Origin: Membranipora membranacea
Taxonomy: Eukaryota; Bryozoa; Gymnolaemata; Cheilostomatida; Membraniporidae
Reading direction: 5' to 3'
DNA: 64,000 bases
Assembly (NCBI GenBank): GCA_914767715.1
Contig: OU612069.1
Location: forward strand, 20,333,387 to 20,397,386
Made by a program: the position numbers and the translations under genes. Positions 1 through 13,000 of this stretch are shown here, piece after piece. Position 1 is the stretch's first letter. Every line of letters begins with the position of its first letter. The notes under the pieces were generated by a model, which did no database searches, was not told where the DNA came from, and saw nothing but the letters and a program-made list of their open reading frames with translations.

Positions 1-856
1 AAACCTGATTGATATGCAAAAGGCAACACATAAATAATTGGGTATGAATGCCTTCTCGGTGATGGTGGGCCAAGACCGGTGTAACAAGTTCTAGCTGCAT
101 GCTTTGCATATCTCTGATGCATTATTTAAATTCCTAACCCATTAGAATAATTAGAAATGGTGATAAACGTATACATCGCATACTTGTCAAGTCTCCAATC
201 GTTCCGTTGTCAAGAAGGGCAAGACAACCATTGGATATGAGTTTTCTCAATTCATATGACCAAAAGATTTGTGTGGAGTGACTGCGATAATCCTATTATT
301 GAATATTGATTAGGTCATTAGTCCCTTCGTTGCTGCTTTTCTTGTACTATTAGATTTTGGCTGTATAGCTCACCAAAATTAATTTATAGTCTTGATACCA
401 TGTGATACTGAGTGAGAAACCTTGATGATGTTTAGTTATTTCTTTCCGGTATTTATGCAGGTCTACGGACTGTATGCTGCACGGCAGCATTCCTGACCCC
501 ACCATAATCCGCTGGGAGTTGAACAATGTTCTTCTCAATTCATTACATTCACAGCATTAGTTAAATAAGACAATATGATTAGGGTTAGCAATCTGAGTTG
601 TGGGTCCATTCATGTTCGGAATAGAGTATGCCCTTTCATTCAGCCAACAGATTGCTTACATTTAATTATAATTGCATTGTGTTGACCCGTGAGCCCATTC
701 CCTTTTCGATAAGCCATTTTAGCATCCCAAATTTTAAATTGTCATTTTACGAATGAAATATATGTAATGTTGAAAGACCAATGCCTTACCCATTGGACCA
801 TGGCCGCTTCCTTTATTAAGTATGTCATTTGTATAAATGTTTTTTGTTTTTTACAG
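1..856. other. Non-coding, presumed intron of the astacin-like gene
   Basis: No supported coding exon or repeat was recognised. The first recognisable exon begins after the acceptor at 851-856 in the middle of an astacin domain. This stretch is therefore most simply the end of an upstream intron. The propeptide and the N-terminal half of the protease domain lie left of the window. Confidence 0.5.
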
Positions 857-1038
857 GCTGTGTAATAGCGCTGTAGGTAAACAGTCAGGTAGACAGTTCA
901 TCAATCTGGATACAGAGTGTGTTAAATCCCTAGCCGAAGTTCTTCACCAGATGACGCATGCTTTAGGGTTCTACCATGTACACAGCCGATATGACAGAGA
1001 TACTTATATCTCAGTCCATCCTGAAAACGCTAGTCCAG
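857..1038 (+). CDS. Exon: astacin domain, zinc-binding motif with Glu to Gln change
   Basis: The acceptor TTTTTTACAG precedes base 857. The translation runs from CNSAVGK to YISVHPENASP, matching the astacin core. The motif reads HQMTHALGFYHVHSR, where active astacins have HExxHxxGFxHExxR. The three His ligands are present (first at 945-947). The catalytic Glu is a CAG Gln codon at 948-950, and the later Glu of the family motif is His. The downstream signature SRYDRD is normal. Two cysteines that pair in the fold are kept. The preferred donor is at 1039; a stronger-looking GTAAGT at 1075 is in the same phase and would add 12 codons that do not fit the family. Confidence 0.9.
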
Positions 1039-4000
1039 GTCAGTCAAATTGTCCTCTAGTTGTCGTGAAGATTTGTAAGTAATTCTTGTGTTGAAAGAGC
1101 ACAGCACATCCAGATGGCAACATATCAATTTAGGCTACGAAATAATCATAATGATATTTGGTCACCTAATATGTAATTTAACTGAAGAGTCAGCAGGTCA
1201 TAGGAATATGACTATGTGTTTAATATTTGTAAGCATTAGGAAAGTTCTTTCTCTGCTTGTTTCATTCGAGACATTAAGATAATTCACATAAGATAAAGCT
1301 TGGAAACAACCCTGGAGATGGTCTAACCTGATGTAGGAATTATCTCCTCTTGTATGTTAGAAAGGCAACTACAAAGTATCTCCCTTTTAATTTCCCTTGG
1401 TATTAGCTGGTGACCAAAGGACGGCATATCAACATTCAGAATCCAGTATTAAAGAGGCCGTCTAAGTTGGTAAAAATGGAAATTAAAATGTCGCTCTTAA
1501 TTAATTCAATGAACATATATTGTTTATTTTTCGTTCCAATTATTATTTCGATAGAAAACAGGAAGTTCTTCAACATGGAAGCCCCAGGTGTCGCAGACGC
1601 GATGGGATTCCCTTATGATCACAAGAGCCTACTGCACTTCGATGCTTTCAAGTATTCTACTGGCTTTGATCCGACAATCAAGTCTAAGATACCCGGAGTA
1701 CAACTCGGTAACAAGATCGCACTCACTGTACAGGATATCAGTATGATAAACACCCTCTATACAGAGTGTAAAAGTGAGTCATTCAAATTAAAGTGTAGAA
1801 GATATTCTGATTTTGAATTGTGTTCCTTTTGTTAGGTTCAAACCTCATGAAGTCAAAAATTATTCAATGCGGTGCAAATCTTGCTTGTGGTCATAAAGCA
1901 ATGTCGTTGTTCATCCCTGTCTCTTTATCCAGTGCAAAAAAGATTATGCCAAGGTTATTCGCTGTCTTATCTACTGGTCTGATTAAAACACACCTTGTGG
2001 CTTTCATTTTCTCTTTCCCTTTTCTAAATGCTGCTGATTGTGCTTTTGACAGATTCTTGCAGGTTTAAGAATGGACTTTGTGAGCAGTCCTGCTACGATG
2101 AGGCTCCAGGAAAAGTCACCTGCTCCTGTGTGCAGGGGTATCAAATCAACAATGACGGCAAAACATGTTACGGTAACTAACCATACTCGTAAGAGCCAGT
2201 TATCTATCCATGCAATCTTTGTTATGAATAATTATACATATTATGAATACAACCGATAGCGTATATCATGAGCAGTTATTTATCGGTTTGATTAGAAACT
2301 TTGAAAAAAGTTTTATCATACAAAGAATTTGAATTGAACAGAAATGTGTGTTCCAGCCGTGAATTTATTATCCTTCCATGTCAATGAGGTCTATATGTTT
2401 TGAGGCATAACATAATTTTCGGAAATAGTGAAAATTTTCATAAATTTCGTATTGTATGCATTCAGAATAAAATTAAATAAACAACCTCTGACATGAGATA
2501 ATAATTTCATCTTATGTTAGAAGTGTTTTTTTAATTTTAATACAAAAAAAATATATCAAATAAAAAAAGAAAAATATATATATACAATGAATATATATAA
2601 AAATTATAATTTGATTATCAATTCTACCAATAACAGATACTGATGAGTGCGCTCTACACAATGGAGGTTGCGATCAGACCTGTATAACTCAGGGATCCTG
2701 GTACAGATGTGAATGTGATAAAGGATTCTCATTGGATAAGAATGGCTATTCTTGTAGAGGTTTGTGTGTAGGATATCTGATTACCCGTCATGCGCACACT
2801 GAAAGTGATGCAGTATGACATCAAGTATTCCTAGAGCATGAAGCAATTAAGTAGCCTCAAGTCTTGATAATTGGCATTTTCATGTGATCCCCTGAAGGAG
2901 GTGGTTCAGTTAAAGCGCAGTTCCTTCAGCATGCAATATTTAAATGTCATGGGTTTGAATCTCACTGCAGTCCATCATCTGCTACGGTTTTGGTGGTCCA
3001 CAGGTGTACTCTGAGCTGCCTACAAACAGTGAGCAACCTGGCACAGATATTGCGACCTAGCCCCTAAAGAAACTAATATCCCGCCCCATGCAATCCGGAT
3101 GTGTGGCGTGTGATAAGACAACTTGATTTTTATCAGAGGTGGACACAGACATAACTACTTGCATGTAAAAGCGTTATGTCTACAGTTGCAATATTTTTCC
3201 ACGGCCAAATGATGCAGTTTCCACTTTATACAACTCCAAGGCTGGTACCAGATAAATAATTATGATAACTCTCTCACTAGTCTAAGTGCTCAGACTGCTA
3301 CAATGCAATTACAAAATCAAAAACTTTATTTTCATCAGTGTGAGATACCACTAACCTGCATCGCATCAGTCTGAGCACTTGGACAACTCCAACTAACTCA
3401 TGTTAAGATATGTAATATGATGGATAACCATGATGTTTGTTTTCGTAGCTAATAATCTATGCGATGATGGAACCCTAAAATGTGAGCAAGGATGTGTGTT
3501 CAACAAGTGCACCTGTAAGGAGGGGTACAGTCTGAACAAAGATGGGTTACACTGTGATGGTAAGACAACCCTCAGTTAGTTACTGTCTAATATTGAGATT
3601 ATTTGACCCGGATGACCTTTTGACTTCACTCACAGCTTGCTTGGGTTTAATCTTATTTATTTCAAAGCCCTTCACCTGTTCGGTTCTGTGCTTGGTATGG
3701 GAAATCTCCACGCAACACAGCATGCCTAACGCTGTTACAGGTCTCATTTCTTACACCTAACCATATCAAAATAGATGTCTGACCATGATCTGTGTATTGA
3801 ATGACGCAGAACTGAGTTTACTTTTGCCAATGCCCTCTGAAACAAGACATCATCACCAGAGCAATGACTTTATATGCACTGGGCAAGCAATAGACGCCCG
3901 CTCAAACAGTATTAACAGCTTCTATTTTCAGTCTAGATCATGACTAGCCGTGTCATGACACTGGCATAGATCGAATATGATCCAATGTACCAATATTTGG

Positions 4001-7000
4001 AGTGGATCCCCTCGAGCAACCGTCGGCTCACAAGTAGAATGGAAATATCCAAAATATGGGCGATTTAATCGGATTTGAGCTTCCCTTGACCCAGATTAGA
4101 ACCAAGCTCCTCTTTATATTGCTGTATTTTGTTTTCACTTTTCTTAGACGTGAACGAATGCAGTTTGTACAATGGTGGATGCGCCGGATCGTGTAAAAAT
4201 ACATATGGCTCTTATCAATGTGGCTGTGCAGAGGGACAGTACCTCAGCAATGACGGAAAGTCCTGTACAGGTAAGAGTTGAGGATTGGCTGCCTTGAGAA
4301 TATCCCATGATGCATTTCTGTAATTCCCAGGGTATTTGGCCAATTTCAGCATTAACCAATGTCTACTACATCACAATGCAACGACAGGATTACCAGTTAT
4401 CCAGAGAGTCTTAACAAATTTAATTGCACAAGTTACACATTGAAATAGAATTCATGTTTTAAAAAAAAAACAAGTTTTTTCGAATGATTGAAAATTTTGT
4501 GTTAAAAAAACATTAAGGTTTACCTTTGATCAAGGTTGCAAAGCAAATGAGAGTTTATTTTTAAAACTGCATTAACAGTTCTCAGCATGACTCACTTAGT
4601 CAGACACCCCCTATGGTTGGTCTGACGCTGAGCAGACAAAGTACCTGGAGCTTACCTCCTACCTCAGCTAATGTCTTCATTAAGGGTGTTGATTAGAATT
4701 ACCTCAAGAGGATTAAAAATGTGTTGAAAGCTTAGAGCAAATGTATTTATTAACAGTTCCCTTCACCTTGTGTGAATGTTACTGTTTCATTAAGCTCCTA
4801 CATTCAAATCAGTTTGCTGACATTACCTCAATGTGGTACCGGCGAGCCATCATAACCATTTCAAAATTTAGAGCAGCTAAGTGACAAACTATTTTGGAGG
4901 ACTTAGATATTAAATTTTTAGTAGTTTGCGCCTTACTTGTCCCAACTTTGGAAATGGCTATAACAGCTCGAGATTGATTCACTTATGATTTTATTCATAT
5001 TTATACTGCTTACTGTCTCTTTTAGTTTTTACAAATTCTTATCAAAATTCTTATAAGTTTTACTGACAGACTTAAATCAATCAAAATGTCGAAGTATCCA
5101 CTAACGAACCTTTGAAAACTCCGTGAATTTACTAGCCTGCTTGCAGAGTGCAGGGTTGTAAAGAGGTCAGGTTAGCTTCTCGAAAACCATTTTCTTCATG
5201 TGAGTTAGTGGCATTAAATTATCAACCACCCAAAATTGGGTGGTTGATAATGTATTGCCACTAACTTGCATCGGAGCTGTCTGAGCACTTCAACTGTATA
5301 GAGGTGCGCTAAATTATATGTGATGTCACATTCATTTATACAGCAATATCCCATTAGCACTGAATAGGTCATAACTTATCAGTGTGGTTAATATTTATGA
5401 TAATTATTATAACTTAGTATTATTAATTGTTACAATTTAATTTTTACTTCTTTTCATTATGTATTTATTATCATTTTGTATTGAATTCAGTAATCTATGT
5501 GTTGTCAATGTTATTTTGTATGATTCGTAGATAAGGTTCATCTTATTATTTGTTCGTAAAATTATTGGTCATTATTTGGTACTTAGATTTTGACTATCTT
5601 ATATAAATATTTTACATGATTTGTAGACATTGTTTGCCCTGTACAGTCTCAGATAGCAGATGGATCCCTGACCTGTACAAACAAGGACCCAGTCCAGGAT
5701 ACAGAGTGTCACTTTACTTGTAACCCTGGATTCAAACTAGAAGGAGAGAACATGATAGTCTGCAGAGCGGGACAGTGGAGTGGCAGAGCGCCCATATGTA
5801 AAGGTACATTACAAAAAACACAGGCTATGAATTAATGGTGTTTATTAGCTTTGACAACTAGTCTGGGACTGAGATCGAAATTTGGAGGTTTCCATGTAAG
5901 GCAATCGCACATATGTGTGGTCTGAATGCTGTCAAACTACTTTACAACAAAACTTTAATGTGTATTCTGGATTGTCTATAATGTATTGGCTACTTTCTTT
6001 TTATGGGGAGACAATTTCTTTTTACAACCAACATAACCTATTGGTTCTAATGGAGAATGGTTACCGTTGCTCCCCTGTTGCAGTTTGTCCACGTAGTTCC
6101 AGCCAAAATTAAATTTTTTTGCTGATTTCACTTTTCAAGCATATCAGCTTGCATGAAGCAAGATGTACCAGGTAAAATGATCTTTTACCATAATGGGCCC
6201 AGTTTCAAAGGTCTAATGAACAATAACAGCGGAGTTAGGTTGACTGATGCCAAATAAAATAGTGCTAATGAGATTTTAGCCCCATATCTTTCACATGCTA
6301 TCATTATGAGACACAGATTAATTCAACCTGCTTCTTCTTCTTCTTCTTCTTCTTCTTCTTCTTCTTCTTCTTCTTCTTCTTCTTCTTCTTCTTCTTCTTC
6401 TTCTTCTAATTATCTTCCTCGGAATGTGTACTCCTCTTTCAGGAATCCATAGTTATCTAGTTATGAATGTCAGTTGTTTATTGTAGCATAGAGTCATGAA
6501 TTTGTAGATGGTAGCTGTGTTACGTTGAGATTAGACTGCGTGGTTAGCTCCACGGTTCATTACTGTTTTATATGATTGCGTCATGAACCTAGTAGATGCA
6601 CCAGTTTAGCTGGACCTATAAGCAGCAGTTAGTTTGGTTAAGCGGTTAGAGCTTTAAAAGTGGTTTGTGGTCTGAATCCTTTCCAAATACGCCTTGGATA
6701 TTCCTAAGCATTCTTGAAAGATTAAAGTAGTCGTAAGCATACAGGTACATTCCCGAATAACTTTGGTCACCATAAACTGGGTCATACATAAACTTTGGTA
6801 AACATAAACTGGGTCATATTGCAGCCCACACTGCTAAATGTATCACTGGATTTGTTAGATTGGGCTGTTATATATTGATACGGTAACCTTACTGAGTTGT
6901 TGAAGGAGTTAGTTGCCATTATTATATTGCAGACAATGTTTTTGTTGAAAATTGCCTTCTCTACATTCTCTCAATATAATTGCCATATGGCAGCCTGATA

Positions 7001-10000
7001 TTTAGTACTGCTTTCAAATTTTCTTAGCCATATAATTCTGTCTATAATTATGACATAACAGTACATAACTAAAGTGATGGGTCACTTACCCACCGTTTGT
7101 TTTATTCTCCAGCGACAGATCGCTGTGCTCTAGATAATGGAGGATGTGAGCAGCAGTGTTGGGCGAACTCATGGAGTGATGTCAGATGTAGCTGCAGATC
7201 AGGCTATAAACTGGCAGCTGACGGCATCCGCTGTAAAGGTTTGTGTTCTTTCCTCCCAAGTACCACTTGTAAACTTAATAATAAACATTAAAAATATAAA
7301 ATAATAAAAATAAAAAATAATAAAAATAAAAAATAATAAAAATAAAAAATGATAAAAATATAAAATAATAAAAATATAATAAAATATAAACAAATAATAT
7401 AAACTAATAAAAATATGATAAAATATAAACATTAAATAAATAAAGTATTCAGCATGTTGACTATTCAATAATCAGGCATGATAATTTGTGATCTTGTTAA
7501 CCCTACAAGAGTAAAATGTTTGCAGGAGGAATATTTCACCATTTTGCACCTCCTGCCAAATAGGTAAACTTAAGGCTAGCTAACATTTACTCAACATTTT
7601 TATTTTGGATAGACTCCCAATGCAATTAAAAAAGATTTGACGCTAGTGGATGTTATGTCACAACTAGCTAAACTTAACAGGTTGCTAAGATTAAGTCATC
7701 TCTATGGTAGATGTGACAGTGTGCTTCTAGTAGTATGCTTAATATGATTCCGGTGAAACGATATAACGATATACATCATCAGTGCGACGTTTTCAATTTA
7801 TTTATGATATAAATCCGTCTTCTCTTAGTCTCTATCATCTGCATTATATATGTTCACAGCAGGATCAGGTAACACTGTCAAAAACCATTCTAGTTATCTG
7901 GAACCCACCTTTTACATTTCAAGGTGGTGTAGCATGCTTGTTCAAATTACCGATTTAGTATTATCAAAAGAGCAAAATTTGCCATTTCAGGCCCATTAAA
8001 CTCTAGCAAACATTATTATTCTAAGATACAAATATTTTTCATAGCATACTGTTTTCATATGAAAGGTTTCCCACTTGTCTTTCTTTACAGACATTGAACC
8101 ACCGACGATTATATCATGCCCTAAGGACATCTACGCAGTGACGGTACCCGAGAAGAGCTGGGCGTCTGTTACTTGGGACCTACCAAGATTCTTTGTGAGT
8201 TGGCTTTTTTCTTGTCTTATGACCAAAGTTTGCTGTGGTCTAAAAGTTTATAATGCAGGCCTGTGATCTCTGGGTTTAATTCCTGGCCCAGACAGTCATT
8301 GGTGAATTTTCGGGCAAACAAGAAGAGATAGTTCTTTGAGAATTGGAGCATTGACATTGTCATGTCAGACTTAACCCTGAACATACCATAAACATGTGCA
8401 GTGACACAGTCGCTCTCTGGTTTCTTGACCTTATTCACTAAATATAAGTTTTGTGATAAAGATAATGTTCGAGGTAACCAGCAATGGTTGCTTTCCTGTG
8501 ATTTTCCCATAGATATTAAAACTACTTTTATATTTATGGATTTTCCTCAAAATTGCCCAATATGATTCAGCTGAATAAACTAGGCTGGGTGGGTGTGAGT
8601 TGGGTGATTTACTTAATTTTCACAGGCCGTTTTCTAGCTGTAAAAAGCGCAGTAACCCCATTATATCTGCTATATAGAATTTATTATCGTTTCGCAGGAT
8701 AATGAAATGGCAAAGATAACTTCAGGACCAGTGATGCAGGACAGGATAGGTGGGGTGTATGATATAGGCGCCCATTCTGTTGACTATGTCATCACAGATT
8801 TGGAGGGGAATCAGGCTTTTTGCTCCTTCAAAATCAAAGTAACAGGTACAGTTAAACTAGCTTTTATTCATTACCTGATTATTATAATCACAAGATTGAC
8901 AAAAGAATTTGATCCTCTTGTACTTAGCTGTAACAATGATAGGGTTAGCAAAATTTAAAACTCCATATTATCAATATGTCAAACTTGGGGTGCAGAAAAT
9001 AGAGCATCAAGGTGCTTTGTAATTGTTGACGGTTGCTTTTAAATCAAACCATCCTACCAGCCCATTTTCAATTTCAATTTCAGTCATCTGCTGAATCTTT
9101 TTATCCAATGTTTTTTTAGACCTTCTGTTGGGCATTCATTTTTTTTTATTATTAGTAATCTCTTGATTATGATATTTTATTTAGACAAGGAAGCTCCAGA
9201 CATGTTCAACTGTCCGCAGAACCAAACATATGAAGTCTCGGCATCGCAAAGATTCATTGAAGGTAATTATAGCAGAAAGTAATTTGAATTGACGAGAAAG
9301 TCTCAGCTACTTTGAATATTGCCAGAGAATATTTTGGTTTATCAAGGCAGGTGTACTGTTGTCGTTGAACAACCAAAGTTGAGTTCCTAAGCTTGCAAGG
9401 TACATTTGGTAAATTAAAATCACCACATTTACGTGGCAGCTGGGTAATTCTTGGAATTTATTAACAAATGGACTCTATTGCTGTGATTGCTGGTCATGGT
9501 TTCTATGCATTTCAGTCCTAGGTGGGTCTTATCATATGCTCAATAATGTCAGCGCAATAAGGTTATATAGGGGAGACAAAACTGTTTTAGTTAATGGTTT
9601 ATGGATCTTTAAAATGTGCGTTGAGTTATATTAATGCATATACGGCTTTGCCAAAGACCTATTTATGGCTTTTTTTCTCCATTTGCACTCGGAGTCAATT
9701 CTGGGAAACATCAGTATTTTACAATTATCTTGCATTAGAAACATTTTATTTTACATTTGAAATACTGCATTCTCACTGTTTCAGTTGACTGGGAGGATCC
9801 TTCATTTTGGGATAACTCTGAAAGTGTCAAGGTGACAACGGATTTAGCAGATGACAGGAGGATACAGCCCCGAGAGCAGGAGATTCATTACATAGCAAGT
9901 GACCAATCAGGAAACAGTGTTGTCTGTACCATCAAGATCAACATCAAAGGTTAGTTTTGAATAGGCCTCCAATTTCATACATTTGTGATGAAAGTTTGCT

Positions 10001-13000
10001 GGTTTTACACCCGAATTGCATGTTGGAAAACATCATAAAGGGTAAAATATCTAACGCATTGGGTCCGTATTTGTTAGTGGTATTCTCTGCTTATCATTTC
10101 AGTTAGAGATATTACCAAACTAACCCAGTTCTGAAAGGTACACACCATAAGTGCCACAACAATGTAGTAAGACGTCCCGAGACTGCCCTATAACATCTCA
10201 AGTCTGCACCCAGCAGGTCTTATGAGTCTACACAACTCATCGCTAGCGACTGGGCAATGTTTCTTTTCTGATGAACAAATTGTTATGGTATAAAATTGAC
10301 AGGAATTGTCTGTCTTCAGTACATGGCAGGACAACCACTAGTTAAACTTTTCAATTCTTTCTTTGACCAGATAGTTATTCAATGACTATGAAGCATAGAA
10401 ATCGATTCAACAGATGCCTAATCAGTTTTTAGAGTTTTCGTTATTACTGGTTGACCACCATCAGTGGTAGGGATAGCCTGTTATCTAATTGAATTTCAAT
10501 GTCCAAAAAAATCCTATTACAACCGGATAGTGGTAAGGATATGTGCTTTAGTTTTTCAACTAGTCCATCTAAGTCCATTCTTGAAAAACCCTACCACTGA
10601 TTTCTTATATACAGACGATGGGCGATAAAGTGGGACAACTCCCAAGAGTAGTCTAGGTTTCTATTTAGCTCTATTTCTATTTTTAATGAGCTGATGCTTA
10701 TCTCTTTTTTAATCGTTAGCTCTTTGCACATATCATTCCTCCTTATCCCTTTTGATTGAATGATTGTTGAATTGCGCAGTTATGGAACCGATCAAACAGT
10801 ACACTTAAATGGAATTCTAAGAAATTCAAAGATCACCGTAGAACACTGCGGACGGTCAGGCAGGGGGCAAGAGTTGAAAGGGCTCAAACTAAGAGAGGGA
10901 TGTCAAAAAATTCTAGACTTAATGGAAATTGAGGGAAATTTTTTCTGATATTTACTTCTGATTCTCTCAGTTAAACAGGAGAGCTGTGATGTGTTCCCTG
11001 AGACACCAGCAGACGGATCTATACAATGTGATCAGTTCTTATTCGGCTCTCAGTGCAGACTAGAATGTGACAATGGCTATGATCTGAGACAGGATGGGGC
11101 ACCTGACTATTACACCTGTCAAAAGAACGTGTGGAAACCGGCACCACAAAAATACACCTGTCCAGGTGAGAGGTTACTGCAGGTGCTTGTATTTCGGATA
11201 TAATTTGATAGCTCTCAGGCTAACTTTGAGAATTGGAGCAACCTTTAGATCTTAGACTGTGGCCCTAGTAGTAAGAAGTATATATCTATATTCCAGGTTC
11301 GCAGACACCTCTGAGAAGTCCACAACTCTATTATGAGATCAGATATAAGTATGATTGTGAGTTTAGCGACTTGTCCAAGCTACCGACTTATGCAGTCAGA
11401 ACTGCTATGAAGTAAGTTCTTTCATGGCAGGCAAGAGTTAAGTGAAACTATGCTGTGTATTAAATGGCCAAACAAAACAGTTCCAACGTCCTTACTAGTG
11501 GCAATTATGATAGATTCATCAGAAAATAAACATGGATTTTTTGTATAGCAGATCGTCACACCTGTGAGAAAGCAATTTAAATCATGTTAAAATTTAAATA
11601 ACATTGTTGGTTGGTTTTCATTTTGGAGTGTTGATGACTTTACCATGATTGAGGGTAATTGTGACGTCCTTTTCTTATAATAATGCAGATCAAAGAGTTT
11701 GTTGTGTCCAGCCTCTAAGGGTCAATGCACCATGGAAGCTACCTACAACTGCACGGGTAAGAATGTTGTTGTGAAGGTGTCGACAACTGACCCTGTCGAC
11801 CCTAAAGTCAATGTGGCCAGATACCTCAGCCAAGTCGGTACTAGTGTCTTCAAACAACAGTCAGGTAAGACCGACAACATAATATCACATAGTCTCATGG
11901 TACAATATTGAAATATTTTCTATTGGATATATCTATGAGTAGGAGGTGGCTCTGTTGGTTAGAGTGCCGAACTTCAGCACGCAAGTTGAATCCCACTGCA
12001 GTCCACTGACTACTGGGACTTGTTGGATCCCCAGGTGTGCTCCGACCTGACTACAAACTGAAAGGGTACAAATATTGCGGCCGCGCCCTTAAGGCACACC
12101 TTTTATCGTGTCCCTTTCTTTGTAATGAGGTGCATGACTGAACCTTGCACTTTAAACCAACATAATATTGTATTCAACCATATTATAATCATAATCATAA
12201 TCATAATACACTCATCTCAGTTATCAAATCAAACATAGTTATAAGATCAAGTCTCTGACCATACAAGCCGTGTGGGCACCCAACCAATTGGTTTCATCAT
12301 GAGCAGCCTTTCATGCAATAACTACTCTATCTTTTTCTTTGCACAGGTTTTTTCTTCTACATGCCAATAGCTGGTACTATTCTTTCTCCTGAGGCCAACT
12401 CTGTTGGACTCAAGGCTGTACCAAAGATAGACTTTGCCTGCAAGGATGGAGATACTAAAGATAGACTCAGGCTGAAATGCTGTAAGCCTACCAGAGTTGT
12501 TATGTTGAGTTACTTCCAATTTCATCCTTGCATAATTAAGGGGTTATGCCTACTTTTTCAGGGGCAGATAACTTCTAAATTCTCATAAACACACGGCAAA
12601 CTCGAAAACGTTAACACCAAACTTATTATGAATCAGCCATAATGGTGTTATGCGACATTTGAGTTTATGAGCAGATTAGACTCTTAGATCAAAATTGAAT
12701 GAGATCGTGAGCGAATAATTCGTTCTAGTTGTGAATATCATACAGGTTACCAGATTTTTGAATATAGAAACAAAATTGTATATACAAATTCTATTTTAGA
12801 CTCAAGCAGAGCTACTGTGGACTCAGTTATTGGGTAAATCTACACCAAGAGGAGTGTCAGATGTGACAGAAGTGTAGCAGGCAAACTTATTTTTTTATAT
12901 GCTGATATTTATTTGAGAATAAAGTACATTTCTGATGGTGAGTTCTAAACTGTGGTTTTTACAGCAATGATTATATTGTGCCACCTCAACAGATTTGACG

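Noticed and set aside
350-538. 62-codon minus-strand frame before the first astacin exon
   Set aside because: No recognisable motif or splice context, and it opposes the gene.
1039-1074. Extending the first exon to the stronger GTAAGT donor at 1075
   Set aside because: Phase is the same, but the added 12 residues break the astacin alignment; kept only as an alternative splice site.
7199-7468. 89-codon minus-strand frame rich in Phe, Tyr and Ile
   Set aside because: Produced by the AT-rich minisatellite at 7266-7446.
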